DNA from: Comamonadaceae bacterium
Lineage (GTDB): Bacteria > Pseudomonadota > Gammaproteobacteria > Burkholderiales > Burkholderiaceae_C
Length of the DNA stretch: 64,000 nt
Assembly (NCBI GenBank): GCA_027484575.1
Contig: JAIXSQ010000005.1
Location: 1 to 64,000, forward strand
Direction of reading: 5' to 3'
Translations under genes and position numbers: made by a program
In this document: one piece after another, positions 1 to 8,729 of the stretch
Numbering within the stretch: the stretch's first letter is position 1
How the letters are laid out: every line of letters starts with the position of its first letter
The notes under the pieces: model-generated
The model's input: the letters and a program-made list of their open reading frames with translations, nothing else
What the model was told of the DNA's origin: nothing
Database searches by the model: none

Positions 1-383
1 CCGAGGTTGCGCTTGACGAGGCGGCGCTCGTCTTCGGTCAGGCCGTTGGGATCTTTCCAGAGCGCGATGTCGCGGCTCATGTTGATCTCTTGCGGCATCC
101 AGTGGTTGGCGCAGGTGGCGAGGTACTTTTCCCAGGCCCACTTGTACTTGAAGGGCACCAGCTGGTTGACGTCGGTCTGGCCGTTGATGATGCGCTTGTC
201 GGCCACGTTCACGCGGCGCTCGGCCGGTGCCTCAGCGGCAGCAGCGGCGACCGGACGTGAAGGAATCGGAGGGGAGACGGGTGCAGCCGCGCCGGAGGGC
301 GAGGTCGGCAAACCGGTGGCGGCAGGCCGCAGGGTTTGCGAGGGCGTCGAGACGGGAGTCGAGTTGTCTTCCCAGGTCAGCAT
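1..383 (-). CDS. nrdB: Ribonucleotide reductase class Ia beta subunit NrdB (3' part outside window)
   Basis: The first 127 codons of the small, radical-generating subunit of class Ia ribonucleotide reductase are present; the gene runs off the left edge. The start is ATG followed by LTWEDNS. A long Ala/Pro-rich linker of about 55 residues comes next, then the conserved entry into the fold ([19 protein letters not shown], then YKWAWEKY and [11 protein letters not shown]), as in bacterial NrdB. The di-iron ligands lie beyond the window. The gene follows nrdA on the same strand after a 141-bp gap that can fold into a hairpin. It probably shares the NrdR-controlled transcript. The Ala/Pro linker is longer than in E. 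coli NrdB. Identification is firm from the motifs and from nrdA next door. Confidence 0.93.
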   Translation of the reverse strand, partial: MLTWEDNSTPVSTPSQTLRPAATGLPTSPSGAAAPVSPPIPSRPVAAAAAEAPAERRVNVADKRIINGQTDVNQLVPFKYKWAWEKYLATCANHWMPQEINMSRDIALWKDPNGLTEDERRLVKRNL

Positions 384-446
384 GGTGGTGTCCAATTCGA
401 TGGATTATCAAAGTGTCGGCATGAATTGCAAAGTGATCGCTCATGG

Positions 447-510
447 ACCTGATGCTTTGTGTTGCAGTGGTGCATCGAAAAGAGGCATCACGCACCACGC
501 TGCATCAGGT
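447..510. other. Imperfect hairpin between nrdA and nrdB
   Basis: A 9-bp inverted repeat (ACCTGATGC / GCATCAGGT) encloses a second 7-bp one (GTGGTGC / GCACCAC). The internal loop is asymmetric and the terminal loop is 18 nt. GCATCA recurs at 485, 502 and 522, the last overlapping the nrdA stop codon. There is no U-tract, so this is not a standard terminator. It could set the nrdA to nrdB transcript ratio or protect an end; that function is inference. Confidence 0.4.
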
Positions 511-524
511 CGCACAGGCTTGCA

Positions 525-3422
525 TCACTGGCAGGCTTCACACCCCGGATCGTCGATGGCGCAGAACTTGATGTCGGTGGCCGGCTCGCTGGCGGGCTCG
601 GCACTCACGGCGGCGGCAGCGACCGGTGCACTCGGCGTCACCGACACGGCGTTGAGCTGGCCGGTGCGGCCGGTGGACTTCTCGATCTGCGTGGCCGAGG
701 TGGTGCGCAGGTAGTAGGTGGTCTTGAGACCGCGCAGCCAGGCCAGCTTGTAGGTCTCGTCCAGCTTCTTGCCCGAAGCACCGGCCATGTAGATGTTCAG
801 GCTCTGCGCCTGGTCGATCCACTTCTGGCGGCGGGCGGCGGCTTCCACCAGCCACACGGTCTCGACCTCGAAGGCGGTGGCGTACAGGGCCTTGATCTCT
901 TGCGGCACGCGGTCGATGGGACGCAGCGAACCGTCGAAGTGCTTGAGGTCCATGACCATCACGTCGTCCCACAGGCCCAGGCGCTTGAGGTCCTTGACCA
1001 GGTAGCCGTTGATGACGGTGAACTCGCCGGAGAGGTTGGACTTCACCGAGAGGTTGCCGAAGCAGGGCTCGATGGATGCGTCCACGCCGATGATGTTGGA
1101 GATGGTTGCAGTGGGGGCGATGGCCACGCAATTGGAGTTGCGCATGCCGTCCACGGCGATCTTCTGGCGCAGGGCGTCCCAGTCCATGGAGCTGGAGCGG
1201 TCGACGTCCACATAGCCGCCGCGCTCGCGGCTGAGCAGGTCCAGCGTGTCGGGCGGCAGGATGCCCTGGTCCCACAGCGAGCCCTTGTAGCTGCTGTAGC
1301 GGCCGCGCTCGCGGGCCAGTTCGGTGGATGCCCAATAGGCGTAGTAGCACACCGCTTCCATCGAGCGGTCGGCAAATTCGACCGCTTCATTGGAGGCGTA
1401 GGGCACACGCAGCTCGTACAGCGCATCCTGGAAGCCCATGATGCCCAGGCCCACCGGACGGTGGCGCAGGTTGGAATCGCGCGCCTTCTTCACCGCGTAG
1501 TAGTTGATGTCGATCACGTTGTCGAGCATCCGCATGGCGGTGTTGATGGTCTTCTGCAGCTTGGCATGGTCGAGTTCCTTGCCGTTGGGGCCGTCCTTGA
1601 GGTGGCGGTGCAGGTTGACCGAGCCCAGGTTGCACACCGCGGTTTCGGTGTCGCTGGTGTTGAGCGTGATCTCGGTGCACAGGTTGGAGCTGTGCACCAC
1701 GCCGGCGTGCTGCTGCGGCGAGCGCACGTTGCAGGCGTCCTTGAAGGTGATCCAGGGATGGCCGGTCTCGAACAGCATCGAGAGCATCTTGCGCCACATG
1801 TCGGTGGCGGGCACCGTCTTGCTGGGCTTGATCTCGCCGCGGCGCGCCTTCTCCTCGTAGGCCACGTAGGCCTTCTCGAAGGCCTCGCCGAACAGGTCGT
1901 GCAGCTCGGGCACCGACGAGGGCGAGAACAGGGTCCACTCGCCCTTTTCCATCACGCGGCGCATGAACAGGTCGGGGATCCAGTTGGCCGTGTTCATGTC
2001 GTGGGTGCGGCGGCGGTCGTCACCCGTGTTCTTGCGCAGCTCGAGGAACTCCTCGATGTCCAGGTGCCAGGTCTCCAGGTAGGTGCAGACCGCGCCCTTG
2101 CGCTTGCCGCCCTGGTTGACCGCCACGGCGGTGTCGTTGACCACCTTCAGGAACGGCACCACGCCCTGCGATTCGCCGTTGGTGCCCTTGATGTGCGAGC
2201 CCAGGGCGCGCACGCGGGTCCAGTCGTTGCCCAGGCCGCCGGCGAACTTGGACAGCAGCGCGTTCTCCTTGATCGACTCGTAGATGCCGTCCAGGTCGTC
2301 CGGCACCGTGGTCAGGTAGCAGGAGGACAGCTGCGAGCGCAGCGTGCCGCTGTTGAACAGCGTCGGGGTGGACGACATGAAGTCGAACGAGGACAGCACC
2401 TCGTAGAACTCGATCGCGCGCGCCTCGCGGTCGATCTCGTTGAGCGCCAGGCCCATGGCCACGCGCATGAAGAACGCCTGCGGCAGCTCGATGCGGGTCT
2501 TGCGCACGTGCAGGAAGTAGCGGTCGTACAGCGTCTGCAGGCCCAGGTAGTCGAACTTGTGGTCGCGCTCGGCCTTGAGCGCGGCGCCCAGGCGGCGCAG
2601 GTCGTACTGCAGCAGCTCGGGGTTGAGCAGCTCGTTGTCGACGCCCTTCTTGATGAAGCCGGGGAAGTAGTCGGCGTAGGCCTCGGCGGCCTGCTCCGGC
2701 GCCACGGCGCGGCCCAGCACCTCCTTGAAGATGGTGTGCAGCAGCAGGCGGGCGGTGGCGTAGGTGTAGTCGGGGTCCTTCTCGATCAGGGTGCGGGCGG
2801 CCAGGATGGCGGCCTTGTAGACCTCGTCGATGGGCACGCCGTCGTACAGGTTGCGCATGGTCTCGGCCTGGATCGGCGCGGCCTTGACGTCGGCCGACAG
2901 GCCGGCGCAGGCGTTCTCGATCAGCGCCTTGAGCTGCTCCAGGTCCAGCGGCACGCGCTCGCCGCCGTCCAGCACGTGCAGCTGGGGCGCGGCCGGCTGC
3001 GACTGCTCGCCGGCCTTGGCGCGCTCCTGCGAGCGGCGCTCGCGGTACAGCACGTAGGCGCGGGCGACCTCGTGGTGGCCGCCGCGCATCAGGCCCAGCT
3101 CGACCTGGTCCTGCACGTCCTCGATGTGGAAGGTGCCGCCGCCCGGGCGCGAACGCACCATCGCGCGGATGACCGCCTGGGTCAGGCCGTCGACGGTCTC
3201 GCGCACGCTGGCCGAGGCCGCGCCCTGGGTGCCGTGCACCGCCAGGAAGGCCTTCATCATCGCGATGGCGATCTTGTCCGGCGCGAAGGGAACGACGGCG
3301 CCGTTGCGCCGGATGATCTGGTAATGCGCCAGAGGAGCTGCGGAGGTCGCGTCGGCCGGGGCGGTGCCGGCAGGGCTGACGGACGGGATGGAGGCGCCGG
3401 GATTGCTCAGGGCAGCGTGCAT
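525..3422 (-). CDS. nrdA: Ribonucleoside-diphosphate reductase class Ia alpha subunit NrdA
   Basis: This is the catalytic large subunit, which reduces NDPs to dNDPs. At 965 residues it is longer than E. coli NrdA because it carries two N-terminal ATP-cone domains (roughly residues 30-130 and 145-235), an arrangement known from Pseudomonas NrdA. Catalytic signatures are visible: SSCYL near residue 368, NLCTEI near 579 (thiyl radical Cys and Glu), AVCNLGS shortly after, and a redox-active C-terminal tail GCEACQ. The start is ATG followed by HAALSNPG. The upstream region has two NrdR-box promoters, and nrdB follows downstream, so both subunits are likely co-regulated by NrdR (dATP/ATP sensing). 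Confidence 0.97.
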   Translation of the reverse strand: MHAALSNPGASIPSVSPAGTAPADATSAAPLAHYQIIRRNGAVVPFAPDKIAIAMMKAFLAVHGTQGAASASVRETVDGLTQAVIRAMVRSRPGGGTFHIEDVQDQVELGLMRGGHHEVARAYVLYRERRSQERAKAGEQSQPAAPQLHVLDGGERVPLDLEQLKALIENACAGLSADVKAAPIQAETMRNLYDGVPIDEVYKAAILAARTLIEKDPDYTYATARLLLHTIFKEVLGRAVAPEQAAEAYADYFPGFIKKGVDNELLNPELLQYDLRRLGAALKAERDHKFDYLGLQTLYDRYFLHVRKTRIELPQAFFMRVAMGLALNEIDREARAIEFYEVLSSFDFMSSTPTLFNSGTLRSQLSSCYLTTVPDDLDGIYESIKENALLSKFAGGLGNDWTRVRALGSHIKGTNGESQGVVPFLKVVNDTAVAVNQGGKRKGAVCTYLETWHLDIEEFLELRKNTGDDRRRTHDMNTANWIPDLFMRRVMEKGEWTLFSPSSVPELHDLFGEAFEKAYVAYEEKARRGEIKPSKTVPATDMWRKMLSMLFETGHPWITFKDACNVRSPQQHAGVVHSSNLCTEITLNTSDTETAVCNLGSVNLHRHLKDGPNGKELDHAKLQKTINTAMRMLDNVIDINYYAVKKARDSNLRHRPVGLGIMGFQDALYELRVPYASNEAVEFADRSMEAVCYYAYWASTELARERGRYSSYKGSLWDQGILPPDTLDLLSRERGGYVDVDRSSSMDWDALRQKIAVDGMRNSNCVAIAPTATISNIIGVDASIEPCFGNLSVKSNLSGEFTVINGYLVKDLKRLGLWDDVMVMDLKHFDGSLRPIDRVPQEIKALYATAFEVETVWLVEAAARRQKWIDQAQSLNIYMAGASGKKLDETYKLAWLRGLKTTYYLRTTSATQIEKSTGRTGQLNAVSVTPSAPVAAAAVSAEPASEPATDIKFCAIDDPGCEACQ

Positions 3423-3488
3423 GAAGTCCTCTGCTGTTGTCTTGTGTCTTTCGGGGCCGCGGAGTGTACCTGCATCAACGGCCGCAAA

Positions 3489-3504
3489 GCACTATATCTA
3501 GTGG
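3489..3504. promoter_or_regulatory. NrdR box 1 (P1)
   Basis: GCACTATATCTAGTGG is a near-palindromic 16-mer very close to the known NrdR consensus (ACACwATATwTwGTGT type). It overlaps the -10 of P1 and is paired with a second box 32 bp away (three helical turns), the spacing known for NrdR tandem sites. Confidence 0.8.
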
Positions 3505-3519
3505 TCGGCGGGGTAGCAA
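3491..3519 (-). promoter_or_regulatory. nrdA proximal promoter P1
   Basis: On the minus strand a -35-like TTGCTA (3519-3514) and a -10-like TATAGT (3496-3491) are separated by exactly 17 bp. This predicts a transcript start near 3484 and a leader of about 60 nt before nrdA. The -10 lies inside one NrdR box, and the -35 lies between that box and the second one. That geometry suits repression by NrdR occlusion. Confidence 0.65.
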
Positions 3520-3520
3520 G

Positions 3521-3536
3521 CCACTACAGGTAGTGG
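3521..3536. promoter_or_regulatory. NrdR box 2 (P1)
   Basis: CCACTACAGGTAGTGG is a perfect palindrome outside its central two bases. It lies 32 bp from box 1, immediately upstream of the P1 -35 element, and completes the tandem NrdR operator. Confidence 0.75.
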
Positions 3537-3564
3537 TCAACCCGTGGATGGCCCGTGTGCAAGC

Positions 3565-3573
3565 TGTGGATAG
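3565..3573 (-). promoter_or_regulatory. DnaA-box-like nonamer upstream of nrdA
   Basis: The plus strand reads TGTGGATAG, which is CTATCCACA on the minus strand, one base from the strong DnaA box TTATCCACA. It lies about 75 bp upstream of the P1 -10. DnaA boxes in the nrdAB promoter are established in E. coli. A single near-match in one region is weak evidence, so this is tentative. Confidence 0.3.
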
Positions 3574-3693
3574 CCGGTGGACTGTGGCGGCGGCGCGTGG
3601 CGCGCCGTGGCGGCGTGACGGGGATGCGGCGCCCGGCGCACCGTGCGGGGTGCGTGGAAGCGGGCGATCGGCGCGGCCGTCCATCGGTGCGCG

Positions 3694-3709
3694 GCACTAT
3701 AGCTAGCGT
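3694..3709. promoter_or_regulatory. NrdR box 3 (distal, P2)
   Basis: GCACTATAGCTAGCGT is an imperfect NrdR-type palindrome that overlaps the P2 -10. Its position relative to P2 equals that of box 1 relative to P1, with an offset of exactly 205 bp. Confidence 0.65.
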
Positions 3710-3724
3710 GCCGGGGCAAGACAA
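3696..3724 (-). promoter_or_regulatory. nrdA distal promoter P2
   Basis: TTGTCT (3724-3719), 17 bp and TATAGT (3701-3696) on the minus strand repeat the layout of P1. Both NrdR boxes sit in the same places. A transcript from here would begin near 3689 and read through P1 into nrdA with a leader of about 267 nt. Confidence 0.5.
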
Positions 3725-3725
3725 G

Positions 3726-3741
3726 GCGCTAGATGTAGTGG
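3726..3741. promoter_or_regulatory. NrdR box 4 (distal, P2)
   Basis: GCGCTAGATGTAGTGG is a weaker NrdR-type half-palindrome 32 bp from box 3. It matches box 2 in spacing and position relative to its promoter. Confidence 0.6.
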
Positions 3742-3813
3742 TCGTGCGACGTGCCGCGACGAAGGCGCGCGAGCCGTGCAATCCGCCACGCCGCCTGCGT
3801 GAATGACCGAGGC

Positions 3814-4378
3814 TCAGGCCGCGAACGCCTCGCGCGGCCAGCCCAGGCTGCGGCGCAGCAGGGGCCAGTCGAAGCCGGGCCCCGGGTCCTGCTTGCGGCC
3901 CGGCGCCACATGCTCGTGGCCGGCCACGTGGCGCACCGGGTAGCGTTGCGCCAGCGCCGCGCACACGGCGGCCAGCGCCTCGTACTGCGCGGGCTCGAAG
4001 GTGTCGCCCTCGAGCCCCTCGAGCTCGATGCCCACCGACCAGTCGTTGCAGTTCCCGCGCCCCAGCCATTCGGAGCGGCCCGCGTGCCAGGCGCGCTCGT
4101 CGCAGCTGGCGAACTGCCACAGCTGGCCGCCGCGCCGCACGTAGAAATGGGCCGAGACCTCGAGGCCGCGGATCTGCGCGTAGTAGGGGTGCGCGTCCCA
4201 GTCGAGGGTGTTGGTGAACAGCCGCTGCACGGCGTCGCCGCCGTACTGGCCGGGCGGCAGGCTGATCGAGTGCAGCACCACCAGCTCGACCTGCGCGCCG
4301 GCCGGACGCGGGCCGACGTTGGGCGAGGGCAGCCGCCGCGCGTAGCGGTACCAGCCGCCGTCCCAGAGCGCGTCGTGG

Positions 4379-4389
<11 letters not shown>
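3814..4389 (-). CDS. ampD: 1,6-anhydro-N-acetylmuramyl-L-alanine amidase AmpD
   Basis: AmpD is a cytoplasmic zinc amidase that removes the peptide from anhydro-muropeptides during cell-wall recycling. The protein has 191 residues, normal for AmpD. The amidase_2 fold markers are present: [18 protein letters not shown] with the first zinc His, the [16 protein letters not shown] strand, [14 protein letters not shown] region with [15 protein letters not shown], and the late [21 protein letters not shown], which supplies His and Asp ligands. The start is GTG and overlaps the pilR stop codon, so the gene is probably translationally coupled as the last member of the ccsA-pilS-pilR unit. Loss of AmpD derepresses ampC in bacteria with AmpR; no such partner is seen here. 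Confidence 0.93.
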
Positions 4390-5898
<1,509 letters not shown>

Positions 5899-5902
<4 letters not shown>

Positions 5903-7605
5903 GGTGCGATTGTCGCAAACGGGCGGCCGGTGGCCGGTGCCGCGCGCCCGGTGCGCAGGGCCACGAAGAAGGCATTGCCCACGGCCGTGCCGCCAGAAGG
6001 CGACGGGCCGCGGCGGTAGCCGATGCTGGCGCCGTGCCGCTCGCACAGCTCGCGGCAGATGAACAGGCCCAGGCCGCTGGAGCGGCTCTCGGAGCTGAAG
6101 AACGGCTCGAACAGGTGCTGCTCCACCGCCGCCTCGAGCGCGGCGCCGTCGCTCCACACCGTCAGCAGCGCCACCGACTCGTCCTCGACGCCGGTGGCCA
6201 CCTGGATCGAGCCCGGCGTGCCGCTGGCGTAGCGCCGCGCGTTGTCCAGCAGGTTCACCAGCACCCGCCGCAGGTGCAGGCTGTCGAAGCGCACCTGCAC
6301 GCCGGCGGCGCCCGGCACCAGCCGCACCGCGTCGCCGCCGCCGTGCTGGGCCACCCAGTCGGCCTGGTGCTGGGCCACCACGGCGTCGAGCGCGAGCACC
6401 GACGGGGCATCGCCGCCGCCCGCATGCTGCACCCGGGCCACGTCCAGGATGTCCTCGACGATCTGCGACAGCCGCTGCACGTTCTGCCGCACCAGCGCGC
6501 TCAGCTGGCGCTGCCCGGCGTCCTGCAGGTCCTCGTCGAGCAGCGCGTTGGCCTGCGAGATCGCCGCCAGCGGGTTGCGGATCTCGTGCGCGACCGCCGT
6601 CGACATGCGGCCCATGGCCGCCAGCTTCTCGGTGCGCAGCCGCGCCTCCAGCTCGCGCAGGTCCTGCAGGAACAGCAGGCACAGGCTGGAGCCGACGGCA
6701 CCCGGTGCGCTGGCCAGCCGGCTGCGCACCAGCAGCCGCCGCCGCGGGCCCTCGGCGTCCAGCGCCAGCGCCATCTCCTGCAGCAGCGTGCGGCCGGTCG
6801 CGAAGGTCAGGCGCGCGACCTCGGCCAGCGGCTCCCAGCCCGGCCGGGACCCGGAATCGGCCGGCAGCTCGTTGCCACGGCCCAGGTCCAGCAGCAGCCG
6901 CGCGGCGGGATTGGCCGCCAGCGGGCGGGCCGTGCCGTCGAGCACCAGCACGCCCTCGGTCAGCGACTCCATCACCATCTGGTTGACCAGCGCCTGCAGC
7001 CGCGCGGCGCCCAGGCTGGCGCGGGCCGCGGCCTCCTCGCGCGCCAGCCGCTCGGCCAGCTGCTGCACCAGCACCGCCAGCACGAAGCAGCCCATGCCGG
7101 TGAGCCCCGCCTGCAGGAACTGCGAGCCGGCCGCCTCGCCGGGCGACTGCAGCAGCCCCACCCAGGCCTCGGCCAGCAGCAGCAGGGCGACGCCCGCCGC
7201 CGTGCCCAGCGCCAGCAGGGCACTGCCCAGCACCGCGGCCATGAGCACCGGCAGCACGAACAGGGCGCCGAACTGCAGGCCGCCGGGCTGCAGCAGCTGC
7301 AGCGCCGAGAACACCACGAGGTCGACGCCGATGCTGGACACCCATTGCGGGTCGAACGCGGCCCCGCGCCGCCCGCCCGGCAGCAGCAGGCGCACCGCCA
7401 GCGCGGCCACCACGTAGGTGACCACCATGGCGATCACCCAAGACGACACCGGCTGGCGCACGCCGAGCATGTTCACGCCCAGCAGCAGCGCCAGCAGCAC
7501 GCCGCCCAGCGCGACCCGCGCGGTGGCGAAGCCCAGCCACAGCCGCACGAAGGCGGAGCTGCCGTCGGGAACGGCGTCGGGCGAGGGGGGCAGCACCGCC
7601 GCCAC
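5899..7605 (-). CDS. pilS: Membrane sensor histidine kinase PilS
   Basis: PilS is the partner kinase of PilR. The protein has 568 residues from a GTG start 2 bp after the preceding stop. The N-terminal quarter holds about six hydrophobic segments (such as [38 protein letters not shown] and [18 protein letters not shown]). A PAS-like region follows ([15 protein letters not shown]), then HisKA with the phospho-His in [13 protein letters not shown] (about residue 340), and HATPase with the N box ([11 protein letters not shown]) and G boxes ([15 protein letters not shown]). The polytopic N-terminus plus PAS is typical of PilS. The start codon is the main uncertainty, since upstream in-frame alternatives overlap the neighbouring gene. 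Confidence 0.9.
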
Positions 7606-7607
7606 GG

Positions 7608-7844
7608 TCAGTTGCCGCCGGCGGCGCGGTGTTCGGGGCTGCAGTAGAGGCGGCCGCTGGCGCCCGGCGTGGCGTCGGGGCGCGGCAGGTGCAGCGCACA
7701 GACCGGGCAGCGCACCATGTCCTGCGGCAGGGCCGCAGCGGCGGGCGGCCGGGCGGCCGGCGGGGGCGCCGCCGCACGGGTGCGGTTGGAGCGCCACACC
7801 AGGTAGGCCACCAGCAGCACCGCGAACAGCACGACCAGCTTCAT
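7608..7844 (-). CDS. Small membrane-anchored zinc-ribbon protein, PP0621-like
   Basis: This 78-residue protein has one N-terminal membrane segment (residues 2-18, LVVLFAVLLVAYLVW) and a Pro/Ala-rich linker. It ends in a short metal-binding-like module with CPVC and a later YCSPEH, suggesting a zinc ribbon of C-x2-C...C-x2-H type. It resembles the PP0621 family found beside pilS in beta- and gammaproteobacteria; function is unknown. Its ATG overlaps the preceding CcsA-like stop (ATGA), and pilS starts 2 bp after it ends. The placement suggests a role tied to cytochrome c assembly or to PilSR, but nothing in the sequence decides between them. Confidence 0.8.
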   Translation of the reverse strand: MKLVVLFAVLLVAYLVWRSNRTRAAAPPPAARPPAAAALPQDMVRCPVCALHLPRPDATPGASGRLYCSPEHRAAGGN

Positions 7845-8638
7845 GCCACCCGTCCCAGCACCACCTCGAGCACGAAGCGCGAGCCCACGTAGGCCAGCAG
7901 CAGCAGCAGCGAGCCGCCGTACAGCACCCGCACCGCGCCACGGCCGCGCCAGCCGAAGCGCGAGCGGCCCAGCAGCAGCACCGCGAACACCAGCCAGGCC
8001 AGCAGCGACAGCACCGTCTTGTGGTCCCAGCGCCAGGCGCGGCCGTACAGCGACTCGGAGAACACCGTGCCGGCCACCAGCGTGGCCGTCAGCAGCACGA
8101 AGCCCGCGGTCGCGAAACGGAAGGTCAGGCGCTCGAGCGTCAGCAGCGGCAGGCCCACGGCCGGCGCGGTGGCGCGGCGCATCGCGAGCTCGGCGCGCCG
8201 CAGCACCCAGGCATGCAGCACGGCCGCGGCGAACAGGCCGTACGAGGCGATGCCCAGCGCCAGGTGCACCGGCAGCAGCGGCGAGGACGCGGGGTGGCGG
8301 GGCGAGCCGGGGAACAGCATGGCCAGCAGCACCGCCGCTGCACCCAGCAGCGCCAGGCCCCAGCGCAGGCGCAGCTGCGGGAAGACCTCCTGCTCCACCG
8401 CGTAGACCGTGAGCACCAGCCAGGCGGTGACCGACAGCGCCGGCGCGAAACCGAAGCGCGGGTCGTCGCCGAACAGCATCCAGCCCAGCACCGAGGCGTG
8501 CAGCAGCCAGGCCGCCACGGCCGCGATGCGGCGTTGCGGCATCGCCAGGCGCTCGCCGGCCGCGGCGGGCACGAGGTAGGCCCCCGCCGCCGTCAGCGAC
8601 AGCACGATGTCCGCGAAGGAGGTGCTGGCTAGAATCAT
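7841..8638 (-). CDS. CcsA/YpjD-like cytochrome c assembly membrane protein
   Basis: This is an integral membrane protein of 265 residues with about eight hydrophobic helices and the late signature RWDHKTVLSLLAW, matching the WDxKT-type motif of the CcsA/CcmC haem-handling family (YpjD in E. coli). Members are linked to haem delivery or cytochrome c biogenesis; the exact role of the YpjD branch is not settled. Histidines lie in the fifth-helix region (LPVHLALGIASYG) and in WDHKT. It heads a minus-strand unit with the small zinc-ribbon gene, pilS, pilR and ampD, and is divergent from ffh with 91 bp between starts. Confidence 0.85.
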   Translation of the reverse strand: MILASTSFADIVLSLTAAGAYLVPAAAGERLAMPQRRIAAVAAWLLHASVLGWMLFGDDPRFGFAPALSVTAWLVLTVYAVEQEVFPQLRLRWGLALLGAAAVLLAMLFPGSPRHPASSPLLPVHLALGIASYGLFAAAVLHAWVLRRAELAMRRATAPAVGLPLLTLERLTFRFATAGFVLLTATLVAGTVFSESLYGRAWRWDHKTVLSLLAWLVFAVLLLGRSRFGWRGRGAVRVLYGGSLLLLLAYVGSRFVLEVVLGRVA

Positions 8639-8729
8639 GGCCCGCAGTGTAGTGCCTGCCCCAGGCGGGCCCGGCCGCTGCGCCACCCCTCCCACGTTCG
8701 CCCGAACCGCCCCCCGGCGCATCCCCTCC

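Larger units (their letters stand above)
3423..3813. other. Long nrdA upstream regulatory region
   Basis: About 390 bp separate nrdA from the end of ampD, unusual in a window where most gaps are under 100 bp. The region holds two NrdR-box pairs, two matching promoter-like sequences and one DnaA-box-like nonamer. I see no convincing protein gene. A 69-codon minus-strand frame (3684-3475) begins about 5 nt after the predicted start of the distal promoter, but it has no ribosome-binding site and an Arg/Pro/Ala composition typical of random high-GC frames. Confidence 0.7.

Noticed and set aside
459..3533. Plus-strand frame of 1024 codons opposite nrdA
   Set aside because: It is antisense to nrdA, which carries all the conserved motifs. 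Long open antisense frames are expected at this GC content, and the His/Gly/Val/Leu-rich text has no domain pattern.
3537..3719. 60-codon minus-strand frame in the nrdA upstream region
   Set aside because: It has no ribosome site and an Arg/Pro/His-rich composition, and it overlaps the regulatory boxes. The promoter elements explain the region better.
7608..7844. Small PP0621-like frame as a chance frame
   Set aside because: It is kept as a gene. It has a membrane helix, paired Cys motifs, an ATGA overlap and conserved placement by pilS, so chance is unlikely.
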